From Sulfurovaceae bacterium (GTDB lineage: Bacteria; Campylobacterota; Campylobacteria; Campylobacterales; Sulfurovaceae): DNA of 35,540 bases. The notes beneath the pieces are model-generated. The model saw only the letters and a list, made by a program, of their open reading frames with translations, was not told the origin of the DNA and made no database searches. Positions 8,495 to 16,770 of the stretch are shown piece after piece (the stretch's first letter is position 1; the number at the start of each line of letters is the position of its first letter). Location: positions 1 through 35,540 of the forward strand of contig JADGDQ010000019.1 of the NCBI GenBank assembly GCA_016744805.1, given 5' to 3'. The translations under genes and the position numbers were made by a program.

Positions 8495-8559
8495 ATAGGG
8501 GTAAGGAAAAAATCTCTCCTTCCTCCGAACCGTACGGGTGATTTTCTCGCATACGGCTC
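8495..8559 (-). mobile_element. 3' end of a group II intron (domains V and VI)
   Basis: Read on the minus strand, bases 8559-8527 form a 33-nt domain V that begins GAGCCGTAT and ends GTACGGTTC. It is followed by a domain VI hairpin (GGAAGGA paired with TCCTT-A-CC) with a bulged adenosine (complement of 8502). Seven bases then lead to the AT end at 8495, the usual distance from branch point to 3' splice site. No reverse transcriptase frame and no GUGYG 5' end are evident upstream, so this is most likely a truncated remnant. Confidence 0.8.
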
Positions 8560-8590
8560 TCTAGTTGATTAAGTTTGGCTCTGGCTATTG

Positions 8591-8614
8591 ACCCCTGCCA
8601 TTCAAGCTCCACTT
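8591..8614 (-). repeat. Dispersed repeat, copy 2
   Basis: On the minus strand this reads AAGTGGAGCTTGAATGGCAGG and so on, differing from copy 3 at two core positions. It lies 43 bases downstream of the stop of the antitoxin fragment, in the same orientation. Confidence 0.55.
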
Positions 8615-8656
8615 TTGTAGTTTTTAGTAACTATTAAGAAGAGGGCTTGGCTGATG

Positions 8657-8767
8657 CTAATGTTTACTGATGAGGGATTGACTAAAGATCTTTATCTCAG
8701 GTTCGAGATAAATAGGGAGATTTATCTTTGCATTTTCATTATAGAACTTCCCTCTTTCTCCATTGAA
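8657..8767 (-). pseudogene. Antitoxin fragment (BrnA-like signature)
   Basis: A minus-strand frame encodes FNGERGKFYNENAKINLPIY followed by LEPEIKIFSQSLISKH and a stop. The GKFY...(L/I)P(I/V)YL...EI pattern matches the intact BrnA-like antitoxin at 18034 (GKFY...IPIYL...DI). The N-terminal half is replaced by the dispersed repeat and the C-terminal half is missing. No partner toxin is adjacent. It appears to be the core of a broken antitoxin gene. Confidence 0.55.
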
Positions 8768-8771
8768 GCCA

Positions 8772-8795
8772 CGCCCCTGCCGTTCAATCTCCACT
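8772..8795 (-). repeat. Dispersed repeat, copy 3
   Basis: On the minus strand the core GAGATTGAACGGCAGGGG (8791-8774) is identical to copy 1 at 7264-7281. It leads straight into the antitoxin fragment. Confidence 0.6.
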
Positions 8796-8977
8796 TTTTA
8801 TTACAGTAACACTCTTCTGTCATCGCTCAATAAAGTACAAACTGGTCTGTATCATCTCCTCATGGGAACACAGGTTTCATTCACTCTGTTCACAAAACCA
8901 ATGTCCCCTAATCAAACGAAAATTACAGCACTATATTGTCAGTCCTAAAGCTACCCAAGCATTCAACTAAAACAAGA
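8796..8977. other. Accessory spacer without a recognised gene
   Basis: This stretch lies between the third dispersed repeat and the small-peptide locus. Open frames cover it but none has a plausible RBS or recognisable protein. It could hold further group II intron sequence, but I cannot show it. Confidence 0.4.
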
Positions 8978-8983
8978 TATAAT
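8978..8983 (+). promoter_or_regulatory. -10 element of the small-peptide gene
   Basis: A perfect TATAAT would start transcription near 8990. A clear -35 element is missing, which is common for sigma-70 promoters in this phylum. The predicted start places GTACCCTTT (8990-8998) at the very 5' end of the RNA, where it is complementary to the Shine-Dalgarno region at 9086-9094. Confidence 0.5.
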
Positions 8984-9099
8984 CTCCTCGTACCCTTTAG
9001 GTAATGGGGTAGTGTTCTTCTTTTCTTTTGAGTGGGTGGGCTTGAGGCTACGATGTTCTTAGCATAGGCAGGGTTATCTCAGTTGAAAGGGTACACAAT

Positions 9100-9210
9100 A
9101 TGGAAATTATATTTTCAGTACTGTTTTTGATGCTTGGAAGTATGAGAGTTGCGATTATGTGGCTTGACTATAAAGAGTGTAAGAAGCAAAAGAACACAGA
9201 CAAAGACTAA
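9100..9210 (+). CDS. 36-residue hydrophobic peptide, candidate type I toxin
   Basis: The ATG at 9100 opens a 36-codon gene. Residues 2-22 form one hydrophobic membrane-spanning segment (EIIFSVLFLMLGSMRVAIMW) and the tail is highly charged (DYKECKKQKNTDKD), the build of type I toxins such as Fst, TisB or Hok. AAAGGG (9086-9091) is the RBS. It is embedded in GAAAGGGTACACA (9085-9097), which is perfectly complementary to 9252-9264 beyond the stop and partly to 8990-8998 at the predicted 5' end. I recognise no named family, and no homolog search was possible. Confidence 0.62.
   Translation: MEIIFSVLFLMLGSMRVAIMWLDYKECKKQKNTDKD
9106..9111 (-). promoter_or_regulatory. Possible antisense RNA promoter within the small-peptide gene
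   Basis: A perfect TATAAT on the minus strand, immediately inside the small gene, would start an RNA near 9099 running left over the SD and the whole leader. This is the layout of antisense antitoxin RNAs such as IsoA against AapA in Helicobacter. No good -35 is visible, so this is a weak prediction. Confidence 0.35.
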
Positions 9211-9222
9211 TTGTCTCACAAG

Positions 9223-9248
9223 GTTTAGAGAGTGACCGCTCTCTAAAC
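9223..9248 (+). terminator. Stem-loop after the small-peptide gene
   Basis: GTTTAGAGAG (9223-9232) and CTCTCTAAAC (9239-9248) form a perfect 10-bp stem with a six-base loop. It is followed by the SD-complementary arm and then by AT-rich sequence, without a strong T-run. It may end or stabilise the toxin-like mRNA. Confidence 0.55.
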
Positions 9249-9397
9249 TTCTGTGTACCCTTTCCATAATTTTACAACAAAAACATTAAACCAAAATAAA
9301 ACCCATTCACCCCTCTCTCGTTTCATTTCCTCTTTACCAAAACTCTGCTATATTCCGATATATCAAAGAGTATACAATATACAATAAAGGCTCGACT

Positions 9398-12300
9398 ATG
9401 TCCGACTCATCTGCAACACCTAAGTTTACGCACCTCCACCTCCATACAGAGTACTCTCTGCTCGATGGAGCCAACAAGATAAAAGCCCTTGCTACGAAGA
9501 TTAAAGAGATGGGGATGGACTCGGTGGCTATGACTGACCATGGCAATATGTTTGGGACTATTGATTTCTATAATACTATGAAAAAAGAGGGCATTAAACC
9601 TATTATAGGGATGGAGTGTTATCTGCATAACCAAGAAGACCTAGGGGATAAGAGTGTGCGTCAGCGGTTTCACCTTTGTCTTTATGCCAAGAATGAAGTA
9701 GGGTATAAAAACTTGATGTATCTTAGTTCACGAGCCTATATAGATGGCTTCTACTACTATCCACGGATTAATAAACAGCTCTTGCGTGAAAATTCAGAGG
9801 GGATTATCTGCTCGTCTGCTTGTTTGCAAGGGGAGGTCAACTGGCAACTCAACCTCTCAGAACGAAACAAAAAATTTGGGGCAAAGGGGTATGATGAGGC
9901 ACTTAAGGTAGCTAGAGAGTATCAAGATATATTTGGCGAAGACTTTTACCTAGAGATGATGCGTCACGGCATTGGTGATCAGCACCGTATAGATAAGCAG
10001 ATTATCCAAATCTCCCAAGAGACAGGCATCAAGATTATAGCGACCAACGACACCCACTACACCGTCCAAAAAGATGCCGATGCTCACGAGGCTTTTATGT
10101 GTATTGCGATGAACAAACTCTATGATGACCCCAATCGTCTGCGACACTCTGTCCATGAGTTCTATGTCAAGTCTCCTGAGCAGATGGCGAAGCTCTTTGC
10201 AGACATCCCTGAAGCACTAGAGAATACCCAAGAGATAGCAGACAAATGTAACCTAGAGATAAAGCTAGGCAACCCTACACCGCCTAACTTCAAGTTCGCT
10301 AGAGAAAAGGCAGAAGAGATTGGACTAGAGCTTCCTGAACCTAATGTTGAGTACTCTCTTGCCAATGACAAAGAGCTTTTTATTGCCCAATCAAGACTAG
10401 GTTTAGAACAACGACTCCTCTTGGTACCGCAAGAGAAACACCAAGAGTATAAAGAGAGACTCCAAATAGAGATAGATATTATCAATAATATGAAGTTCCC
10501 TGGATATATGCTTATCGTTTGGGAGTTTGTGGATGCAGCCAAAAAGATGAGCATTCCTGTGGGACCTGGGCGCGGATCTGCAGCAGGATCCCTCGTGGCA
10601 TACTCTTTGGAGATTACAGATATAGACCCTATTCCGTATGGTCTACTCTTTGAGCGGTTTCTTAATCCTGAACGGGTATCTATGCCAGATATTGATATGG
10701 ATTTTTGTCAGGCTCGTCGTCAAGAGATACTTGATTATGTGGTAGAGAAGTATGGACGCAATAATGTGGCTCAGATTATCACTTTTGGTAAACTCCTTGC
10801 CAAGGGGGTTATTCGTGATGTAGCTAGGGTGCTTGATATGCCCTACTCCAAAGCCGATGCTATGGCAAAGCTTATCCCTGATGAACTTGGAATTGACCTT
10901 AAAAACTCCTATGAGAAAGAACCCAAGATAGCCGAACTCCTCGAAAAAGACCCCCAAGCCAAGAGAACATGGGAGTATGCCCTAGCCCTAGAGGGACTCA
11001 ACCGCAACGCAGGAACACATGCCGCAGGAGTCGTTATATCTAATGAACCTCTTTGGCAAAAGACCCCACTCTTTAAGCCTACAGGACTCGATACCCTAGC
11101 AACACAGTATAGTGGGAAGTATGTAGAGGATGTCGACCTTATCAAATTTGACTTTCTTGGTCTTAAAACCCTTACGGTGATAGAAGAGGCAAACAAACTC
11201 GTAGCCAAACGCACAGGCAAACGCATCGACTTTGTCAAAGAGGATATTAATGACAAGGGGGTTTATGAGTATATATCTACAGGTGATACACTTGGACTCT
11301 TTCAGATAGAGTCTGCTGGTATGCAAGACCTCGCCAAAAAGCTTAAACCAAATGGTTTTGAGGATGTCATCGCGATGCTTGCACTCTATAGACCAGGACC
11401 TATGGAGTCAGGGATGCTCGATGACTTTGTAGAGCGGAAGCACGGGAGAGCAGAGATTACTTACGCCTTTCCTGAGCTAGAGCCGATACTCAAGCCTACT
11501 TATGGGGTCATCGTCTATCAAGAGCAAGTTATGCAGATAGTGCAGACCATTGGTGGCTTTAGTCTTGGTGGTGCTGACCTTGTGCGTAGAGCGATGGGTA
11601 AGAAGATTAAAGAGGAGATGGACAAGCTCAAAGGGGAGTTTGCCGATGGAGCATCTGCCAAAGGCTTTGACCGTATCAAGGCTGAAGAACTCTTTGATTT
11701 GATTGTCAAGTTTGCTGGATATGGATTCAACAAATCACACTCCGCAGCCTATGCGATGGTGACATTTTACACCTCATTTTTGAAGCACTACTACCCACAA
11801 GACTTTATGGCAGCTATCCTTACCCTAGAGAAAAACAACACAGACAAAGTGGTCAAGTATGTAGATGAGCTCAAACGCATGGGCATCAAACTTCTTCCAC
11901 CTGATGTCAACCACTCTGATTTGGTATTTTCTGCCAATACTATAGATGGCGAAGATGTTATTATGTTTGGAATGGGTGCTATCAAAGGCTCTGGTGATGT
12001 AGCTATCAAATCTATCCTTAAAGCCCGTCAAGAGGGGGAGTTTGTGGATATGAGTGATTTTGTCTCACGCATCGACTCCTCCAAGGTCAACAAACGCGTC
12101 ATAGAGTCCCTTATCAAATCAGGTGCTTTAGACTGCTTTCCATATAGCCGTCACACCATGCTCTCACAACTCGAAGAGATTATGGAAGCCTCTCAAAAAG
12201 CCGACCAAGCCAAGAAGATGGCTATAGGCTCGCTCTTTGGCGATGAAGCAGAGATGACAACAGTCAAACTAGAACTAGATAATAGGGATGAGTTTGAGCC

Positions 12301-12964
12301 GATGCAGATACTAGATTTTGAGAAGGAGTCTTTAGGTTTTTATGTATCAGGACACCCTCTGGATAAATACCGCGAAACCCTCGATGAGATAAAATATACA
12401 CTGAGTTCAGAGATAGATGACTTAGCCGATGGTTCACAAGCTCTCTTTATAGGACGCATAGAGGAGATTACAGAGAAGATATCCAAAAAAGGCAATAAGT
12501 TTGGTATAGCCAATATTATGGATCTGCATGGAAATATAGAGCTGATGCTCTTTGAAAACCGTCTTAAAGAGCTAGAGGAGGATTTTGATATAAACAAACC
12601 TATAGCCTTCAAAGTCAAGATAACCAAAGATGGCGACTTTACGCGTATGAATATCCTAAAGATAGAATCCCTCAAAGATGCCAAAAAAGAGAAGGTCAAA
12701 GTAAAAAAAGAGGAGAAACACACCCCAGAACCAATACAACCCCCTCTCATCCTAGCCCTCAACCTTATGCCAGATGCCAAGATAGCCGAAGAACTCTTCT
12801 GCCTAGTAGAAAAATACCCCGGTAAACGCCCACTAGAATTGCGAATCAAAAGCAAACTCGCCGATGTGATAGTGGAGTCCAAATACAAGGTAAATGACCT
12901 GATAGTGAGAGAGGCTAAAGAGTTGGGGATATATGTGGAAGAGGAGTTGGTGGGGGTGGAGTGA
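9398..12964 (+). CDS. dnaE: DNA polymerase III alpha subunit
   Basis: A full-length 1188-residue replicative polymerase. The N-terminal PHP domain starts FTHLHLHTEYSLLDG. PGRGSAAGSLVAY marks the polymerase core. The catalytic aspartates lie in MPDIDMDF (Asp431 and Asp433) and in IKFDFLGLKTL. The tandem helix-hairpin-helix and a C-terminal OB-fold region follow, and an IGSLFG stretch could be a sliding-clamp contact. AAAGG precedes the ATG. The gene is flanked on both sides by accessory DNA. Its last 65 bases are partly duplicated at 17613-17657, beyond the NLR and MNT-HEPN genes. Confidence 0.97.
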   Translation: MSDSSATPKFTHLHLHTEYSLLDGANKIKALATKIKEMGMDSVAMTDHGNMFGTIDFYNTMKKEGIKPIIGMECYLHNQEDLGDKSVRQRFHLCLYAKNEVGYKNLMYLSSRAYIDGFYYYPRINKQLLRENSEGIICSSACLQGEVNWQLNLSERNKKFGAKGYDEALKVAREYQDIFGEDFYLEMMRHGIGDQHRIDKQIIQISQETGIKIIATNDTHYTVQKDADAHEAFMCIAMNKLYDDPNRLRHSVHEFYVKSPEQMAKLFADIPEALENTQEIADKCNLEIKLGNPTPPNFKFAREKAEEIGLELPEPNVEYSLANDKELFIAQSRLGLEQRLLLVPQEKHQEYKERLQIEIDIINNMKFPGYMLIVWEFVDAAKKMSIPVGPGRGSAAGSLVAYSLEITDIDPIPYGLLFERFLNPERVSMPDIDMDFCQARRQEILDYVVEKYGRNNVAQIITFGKLLAKGVIRDVARVLDMPYSKADAMAKLIPDELGIDLKNSYEKEPKIAELLEKDPQAKRTWEYALALEGLNRNAGTHAAGVVISNEPLWQKTPLFKPTGLDTLATQYSGKYVEDVDLIKFDFLGLKTLTVIEEANKLVAKRTGKRIDFVKEDINDKGVYEYISTGDTLGLFQIESAGMQDLAKKLKPNGFEDVIAMLALYRPGPMESGMLDDFVERKHGRAEITYAFPELEPILKPTYGVIVYQEQVMQIVQTIGGFSLGGADLVRRAMGKKIKEEMDKLKGEFADGASAKGFDRIKAEELFDLIVKFAGYGFNKSHSAAYAMVTFYTSFLKHYYPQDFMAAILTLEKNNTDKVVKYVDELKRMGIKLLPPDVNHSDLVFSANTIDGEDVIMFGMGAIKGSGDVAIKSILKARQEGEFVDMSDFVSRIDSSKVNKRVIESLIKSGALDCFPYSRHTMLSQLEEIMEASQKADQAKKMAIGSLFGDEAEMTTVKLELDNRDEFEPMQILDFEKESLGFYVSGHPLDKYRETLDEIKYTLSSEIDDLADGSQALFIGRIEEITEKISKKGNKFGIANIMDLHGNIELMLFENRLKELEEDFDINKPIAFKVKITKDGDFTRMNILKIESLKDAKKEKVKVKKEEKHTPEPIQPPLILALNLMPDAKIAEELFCLVEKYPGKRPLELRIKSKLADVIVESKYKVNDLIVREAKELGIYVEEELVGVE

Positions 12965-13031
12965 GTTCCCCCTTATTTCTAATTGAGGAAAATAGTTACT
13001 CAGAATTATTCAAAAATTTTACGAGTTGCAC

Positions 13032-16000
13032 TTATTCATTATATCTTCGGACCTCAAATCCTTTAAGCTTATCAATGGTAAAAGTTTCTCCATTTTTATC
13101 TGTAAGTGTACTAAGCTTCCAAGACATAGGTGTACCTTTGGCTGTTTGATTTTGGAAGTCTAGGCTGTACCACTCTCTATCTTTATGTACATATACAGCT
13201 ATCTCTTTTTTTGTCTCTATATCCCATAGTCGCGTTGTTCCATCACTTGAACCTGAAAGCACAGTTTTCCCATCAGGGCTAAAACTTACAGAGTTTACAT
13301 AATCACTATGTCCCTTAAAAATACTCAAACACTCACCTTTAAGATTCCATAGCTTTAAGGTTTTATCATTTGATCCTAAAATCAAGCTAAATCCATCAGG
13401 GCTGAAGTTTACAGATCTTACAGGATTACTATTCCCATTCAAGGTAGCTAAACACTCTCCTTTAAAATCCCATAACTTTAAGGTTTTATCCATAGAACTT
13501 GAAATTACACTAAATCCATCAGGACTAAAACTTACAGAGTTTACCCAATAATCATGCCCCTTAAAGATAGTCAAACATCCTCCATTAAGATTCCATAGTC
13601 TCAGACTATTATCACCTGAGCCTGAAATTACACTAAGTCCATCAGGGCTAAAGCTTAGTGAAGTTACAGATTCCTTATGTCCCTTAAAAGTAGCCAAACA
13701 TTCTCCGTTAAGATTCCATAGTCTCAGACTATTATCACCTGAGCCTGAAATTACACTAAGTCCATCAGGGCTAAAGCTTACTGAGCTTATCCAGTGACTA
13801 TGTCCTTCAAAAGTAGCCAAGCACTCACCTTGTAAATTCCATAGTTTTAGTGTTCTATCATTTGAACCTGAAATCACAAAAAGTCCATCAGGACTAAAAC
13901 TCACAGAAGTTACAGAATTACTATGCCCATTAAAAGTAGCTAAACACTCTCCTTTGAGACTCCATAACTTTAAGGTGTTATCCATAGAACTTGAAATTAC
14001 ACTAAGTCCATCAGGACTAAAACTCACAGAATTTACAGATATGAGTGAACGATATAAAGAACTTTTTAAGAACCATAATCTATCTTTAATTACTTTTGTA
14101 TAATCATGTTTTATAGGAAAATTTAAATCTAATTCTGAATTTAATAAAGTAATATTCTTCCAATTACATGTTTTCTTATCTATACTTCTAACATCTGTAT
14201 CTTCAAAATAACACTCATAGAAATCTGTATCTTCTATAATAAATTCTTTAATAGTACAATTAATAAAATGACTATGATTACAAGAGCTATTTTTAATAGT
14301 ACAATGCTCTATGTTTAAATTTTTAAAGTGATAATGCTCTAAATTAATATACTCTATCTTCAAATGTACTATCCTTAAATTTAAAAAAGAGAGTAAATCC
14401 AAAGAGAGCTTGACCCAATATTTCTCATTAGATATAGATATATTCAAACAATCTACAAGCTTTGGTAAAAGCTTCTTTTTGTCATTTTCTTTGAGATTAA
14501 CAGCCATATCTAATAAAAACTGTCGACTAAGTGTGGAAAGCTCTTTAGCTCCTGCTATTTCTTTCCAATGTTCCAAAGCATATTGACTCAAAAAATACTC
14601 ATAAATAGAAGAGTGAGAGAAACCAAAGTCATCTTCTCCAAAACGTACTAATAGAGTGGAGTTTCTGAGGTCTTGTTTGAGTATCTCTTTTTGTTCATCT
14701 CTATACTCTGCTAAGTATTCATCTTCTCTAATAAGAGCGAGAAACCATTTATTTAGTTCATTTATTGAGATACTTTGCATACTTTCTATGTACATATAGT
14801 ATGCCAATTTTTTAAGAATATACACTTTGTCATAGGCATCTATTTTATTTTTATCTTCATCTCTAGCAAAAGTATCAGTTACAAGTGCATCATAAAATGA
14901 AGCAATATTTAGCACCTTTCCACTCTCTTTTACTTCCAAAAGATAAGGTAGTAGCTCCAATATCTTGGAGAGCATAAAGGGTCTTGAAGCGATAGAACCT
15001 AAATATTCATCATTAGAAATATAAAGAAGCACTCTATCCGTCTCAGATTTAGAGAGTCTTTTAGATAAAAATGCTTTTACCTCATCTCTATCCAAGGGCA
15101 AAATATCTAGTGCTACATAGTGAGAGCTTTTTGTGCCTACTCGTCCTTTACCTAGTAAAAAGTTATTTTGTTTTATCGCTGTCTCAAAGTAGTGATTACG
15201 ACAAGAGAGTATGGTTTTACTGATATTACTATGTTGAGGAGAGATAGCCATCATAAGCTCTTTTAGAAATTTATCTTGTTGCTCTTTATCATAGTGGACT
15301 AACTTCTCATCCAAACCATCTATTAACAAGAGTAATGCACCTTTTTTATGAAGTGCTATTATCTCCTTAGTATTATAGTCACTATTGTTACTCTGTCTAA
15401 GTATCTCTGCAATCATCTCTTCTATGTAGGGAACTCTTTTTCTATTATCCTCGTGGATGAAGCTATCTACATCTCTTAAATCTATATAAAAAGGTATAAT
15501 ACTCTCTTTGTTTTGTTGATATTTTTGCCATAAAGTCATAGTAAACATTCGTAGATTAAAGGTCTTGCCCATACCAAAATCACCCAAAAGTGCATAGAGG
15601 GATTGAGGATATTTTTTGCTATTCCATAGCCACTCTCTCATATCTTCTTGTATCTTTACTATTACTCCTACTTCTTTTTTACTCTCTTTTTCGTTGCACT
15701 TTTCTACTGCTGAATAAATCTCAGAGAGTTTTCCTCTATGTTGATCAAAAAACTCTTCCTCTTCATAGATGCCTCTCTTGTCAGGTACGGTATGATTACA
15801 AAAAAGTTTTTTTTTGGGAGTATCAAAGCTTTTACGATGTGATAAACTATTGAGTAATTCATCTACAAAAAGCTTTTGGTCTGATTTTTCTGCACAAGTT
15901 GAAAAAAAATCACCATGTCCTACTCTATTTTTGAGCATAAATATATTTCTATTAAGTAGCTCTTTGGCATTTGATTTCTGTTTCCTCTTTTTGATATTAT

Positions 16001-16742
16001 CTACTTGTGAGACTATAGAACTCATAGAACCTACCAATCCTATAGGGAAGATCTTATCACTCTCCAACAGTATAGGCAACTCTATATCCATTATATATTG
16101 ACTCTGAATGAAGTTATCAGAGAGTAGTGTAAATCCATAATCACACTCTGCTAGATTGTCTCTGATATTTTGATCAAAATCCACACCGATAGGAATCTCT
16201 TTCATCTCCCATATCTTTAGATTAAAAGATATTTTGTTTTTCTTCAACTGTTTCTCTAGTCTCTCTACAAAAATATTTTTGTGATACAAATCACCCGAAG
16301 CATAAGAGATAAATATCAAAATCTCTTGATTAGATACTCCAGAAGAGTCTATAAACATATCTGTATCATAAGTGAGATTTGGCATCACGGTACTACTAAG
16401 CTCTTGAGGAACTTTTGCCAATATTTGCAAATACTCAACACCAGCCTTTGAGATATGAGAAAGGCTTAAATTTTCAAAAACAAACTGTTCATAATCATCT
16501 TCTATCTCATCTAATAATACCTTTATACCACTGTTGACCCTACTTACAAAATTAATATAACTTCGCTCAGGAGTTTTACTCTTCTCTTGTGTAAGTACTA
16601 CAGCCCTATCTCTAGCTACAATCCCCTCTCTATCAATCTCACCCAAAAGTAAAGATAAGCGTTTATAGTCAGCATTCCCAATACTCTCATGAGCCATAAA
16701 TAGATTTATTGATTTCTCTATTGTACTATTTTTAGTCGCCAT
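13032..16742 (-). CDS. TIR-NACHT-pentapeptide-WD40 NLR-like protein, candidate phage-defence gene
   Basis: A 1236-residue multidomain protein. Residues 1-135 are an unrecognised helical region. A TIR-like domain spans about 140-250 (ILIFISYASGD at its start; Glu221 in YIMDIELP is where the TIR catalytic glutamate is expected). A NACHT/STAND ATPase has Walker A GDFGMGKT (386-393) and Walker B LLLLIDGLDE (about 469-478). Pentapeptide-like repeats (LNIEHCTIKNSS and similar) lie near 795-880. Seven WD40 repeats occupy about 900-1200. By analogy with bacterial NLR/Avs proteins, the WD40 part would sense a phage ligand, NACHT would oligomerise and TIR would hydrolyse NAD+. The RBS AGGAG precedes the start. 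The gene stands alone and is strongly AT-rich. Whether the TIR is active is inferred only. Confidence 0.87.
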   Translation of the reverse strand: MATKNSTIEKSINLFMAHESIGNADYKRLSLLLGEIDREGIVARDRAVVLTQEKSKTPERSYINFVSRVNSGIKVLLDEIEDDYEQFVFENLSLSHISKAGVEYLQILAKVPQELSSTVMPNLTYDTDMFIDSSGVSNQEILIFISYASGDLYHKNIFVERLEKQLKKNKISFNLKIWEMKEIPIGVDFDQNIRDNLAECDYGFTLLSDNFIQSQYIMDIELPILLESDKIFPIGLVGSMSSIVSQVDNIKKRKQKSNAKELLNRNIFMLKNRVGHGDFFSTCAEKSDQKLFVDELLNSLSHRKSFDTPKKKLFCNHTVPDKRGIYEEEEFFDQHRGKLSEIYSAVEKCNEKESKKEVGVIVKIQEDMREWLWNSKKYPQSLYALLGDFGMGKTFNLRMFTMTLWQKYQQNKESIIPFYIDLRDVDSFIHEDNRKRVPYIEEMIAEILRQSNNSDYNTKEIIALHKKGALLLLIDGLDEKLVHYDKEQQDKFLKELMMAISPQHSNISKTILSCRNHYFETAIKQNNFLLGKGRVGTKSSHYVALDILPLDRDEVKAFLSKRLSKSETDRVLLYISNDEYLGSIASRPFMLSKILELLPYLLEVKESGKVLNIASFYDALVTDTFARDEDKNKIDAYDKVYILKKLAYYMYIESMQSISINELNKWFLALIREDEYLAEYRDEQKEILKQDLRNSTLLVRFGEDDFGFSHSSIYEYFLSQYALEHWKEIAGAKELSTLSRQFLLDMAVNLKENDKKKLLPKLVDCLNISISNEKYWVKLSLDLLSFLNLRIVHLKIEYINLEHYHFKNLNIEHCTIKNSSCNHSHFINCTIKEFIIEDTDFYECYFEDTDVRSIDKKTCNWKNITLLNSELDLNFPIKHDYTKVIKDRLWFLKSSLYRSLISVNSVSFSPDGLSVISSSMDNTLKLWSLKGECLATFNGHSNSVTSVSFSPDGLFVISGSNDRTLKLWNLQGECLATFEGHSHWISSVSFSPDGLSVISGSGDNSLRLWNLNGECLATFKGHKESVTSLSFSPDGLSVISGSGDNSLRLWNLNGGCLTIFKGHDYWVNSVSFSPDGFSVISSSMDKTLKLWDFKGECLATLNGNSNPVRSVNFSPDGFSLILGSNDKTLKLWNLKGECLSIFKGHSDYVNSVSFSPDGKTVLSGSSDGTTRLWDIETKKEIAVYVHKDREWYSLDFQNQTAKGTPMSWKLSTLTDKNGETFTIDKLKGFEVRRYNE
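13150..14045 (-). repeat. Seven WD40 repeats, 123-bp period
   Basis: Each unit of 41 codons follows SVSFSPDGLSVISGS then LKLWNLxGECLATFxGH. Units three and four share about 72 identical bases (near 13585-13656 and 13708-13779), so the array has been recently duplicated or homogenised. Confidence 0.85.
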
Positions 16743-16770
16743 GGTTGCTCCTTTTGTATCTGAATAAGTC

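Larger units (their letters stand above)
9085..9264. repeat. 13-bp inverted repeat pairing the SD with the 3' end
   Basis: GAAAGGGTACACA (9085-9097), which includes the Shine-Dalgarno, is the exact reverse complement of TGTGTACCCTTTC (9252-9264). In a full-length transcript the two arms would close a long fold-back helix that hides the RBS. Confidence 0.8.

Noticed and set aside
7261-8795. Dispersed repeats as integron attC sites
   Set aside because: The toxin-antitoxin context is suggestive, but I could not find the paired inverted core sites or an integrase.
8763-8948. 61-codon plus-strand frame
   Set aside because: It has no RBS, covers the dispersed repeat and looks non-coding; the minus strand explains part of it.
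12961-13149. Plus-strand frame after dnaE
   Set aside because: It overlaps the C-terminal coding part of the NLR-like gene and has no supporting features.
13150-14045. Regularly spaced repeats that might be taken for a CRISPR array
   Set aside because: The 123-bp period is in frame and encodes WD40 units; there are no short repeats with unique spacers.
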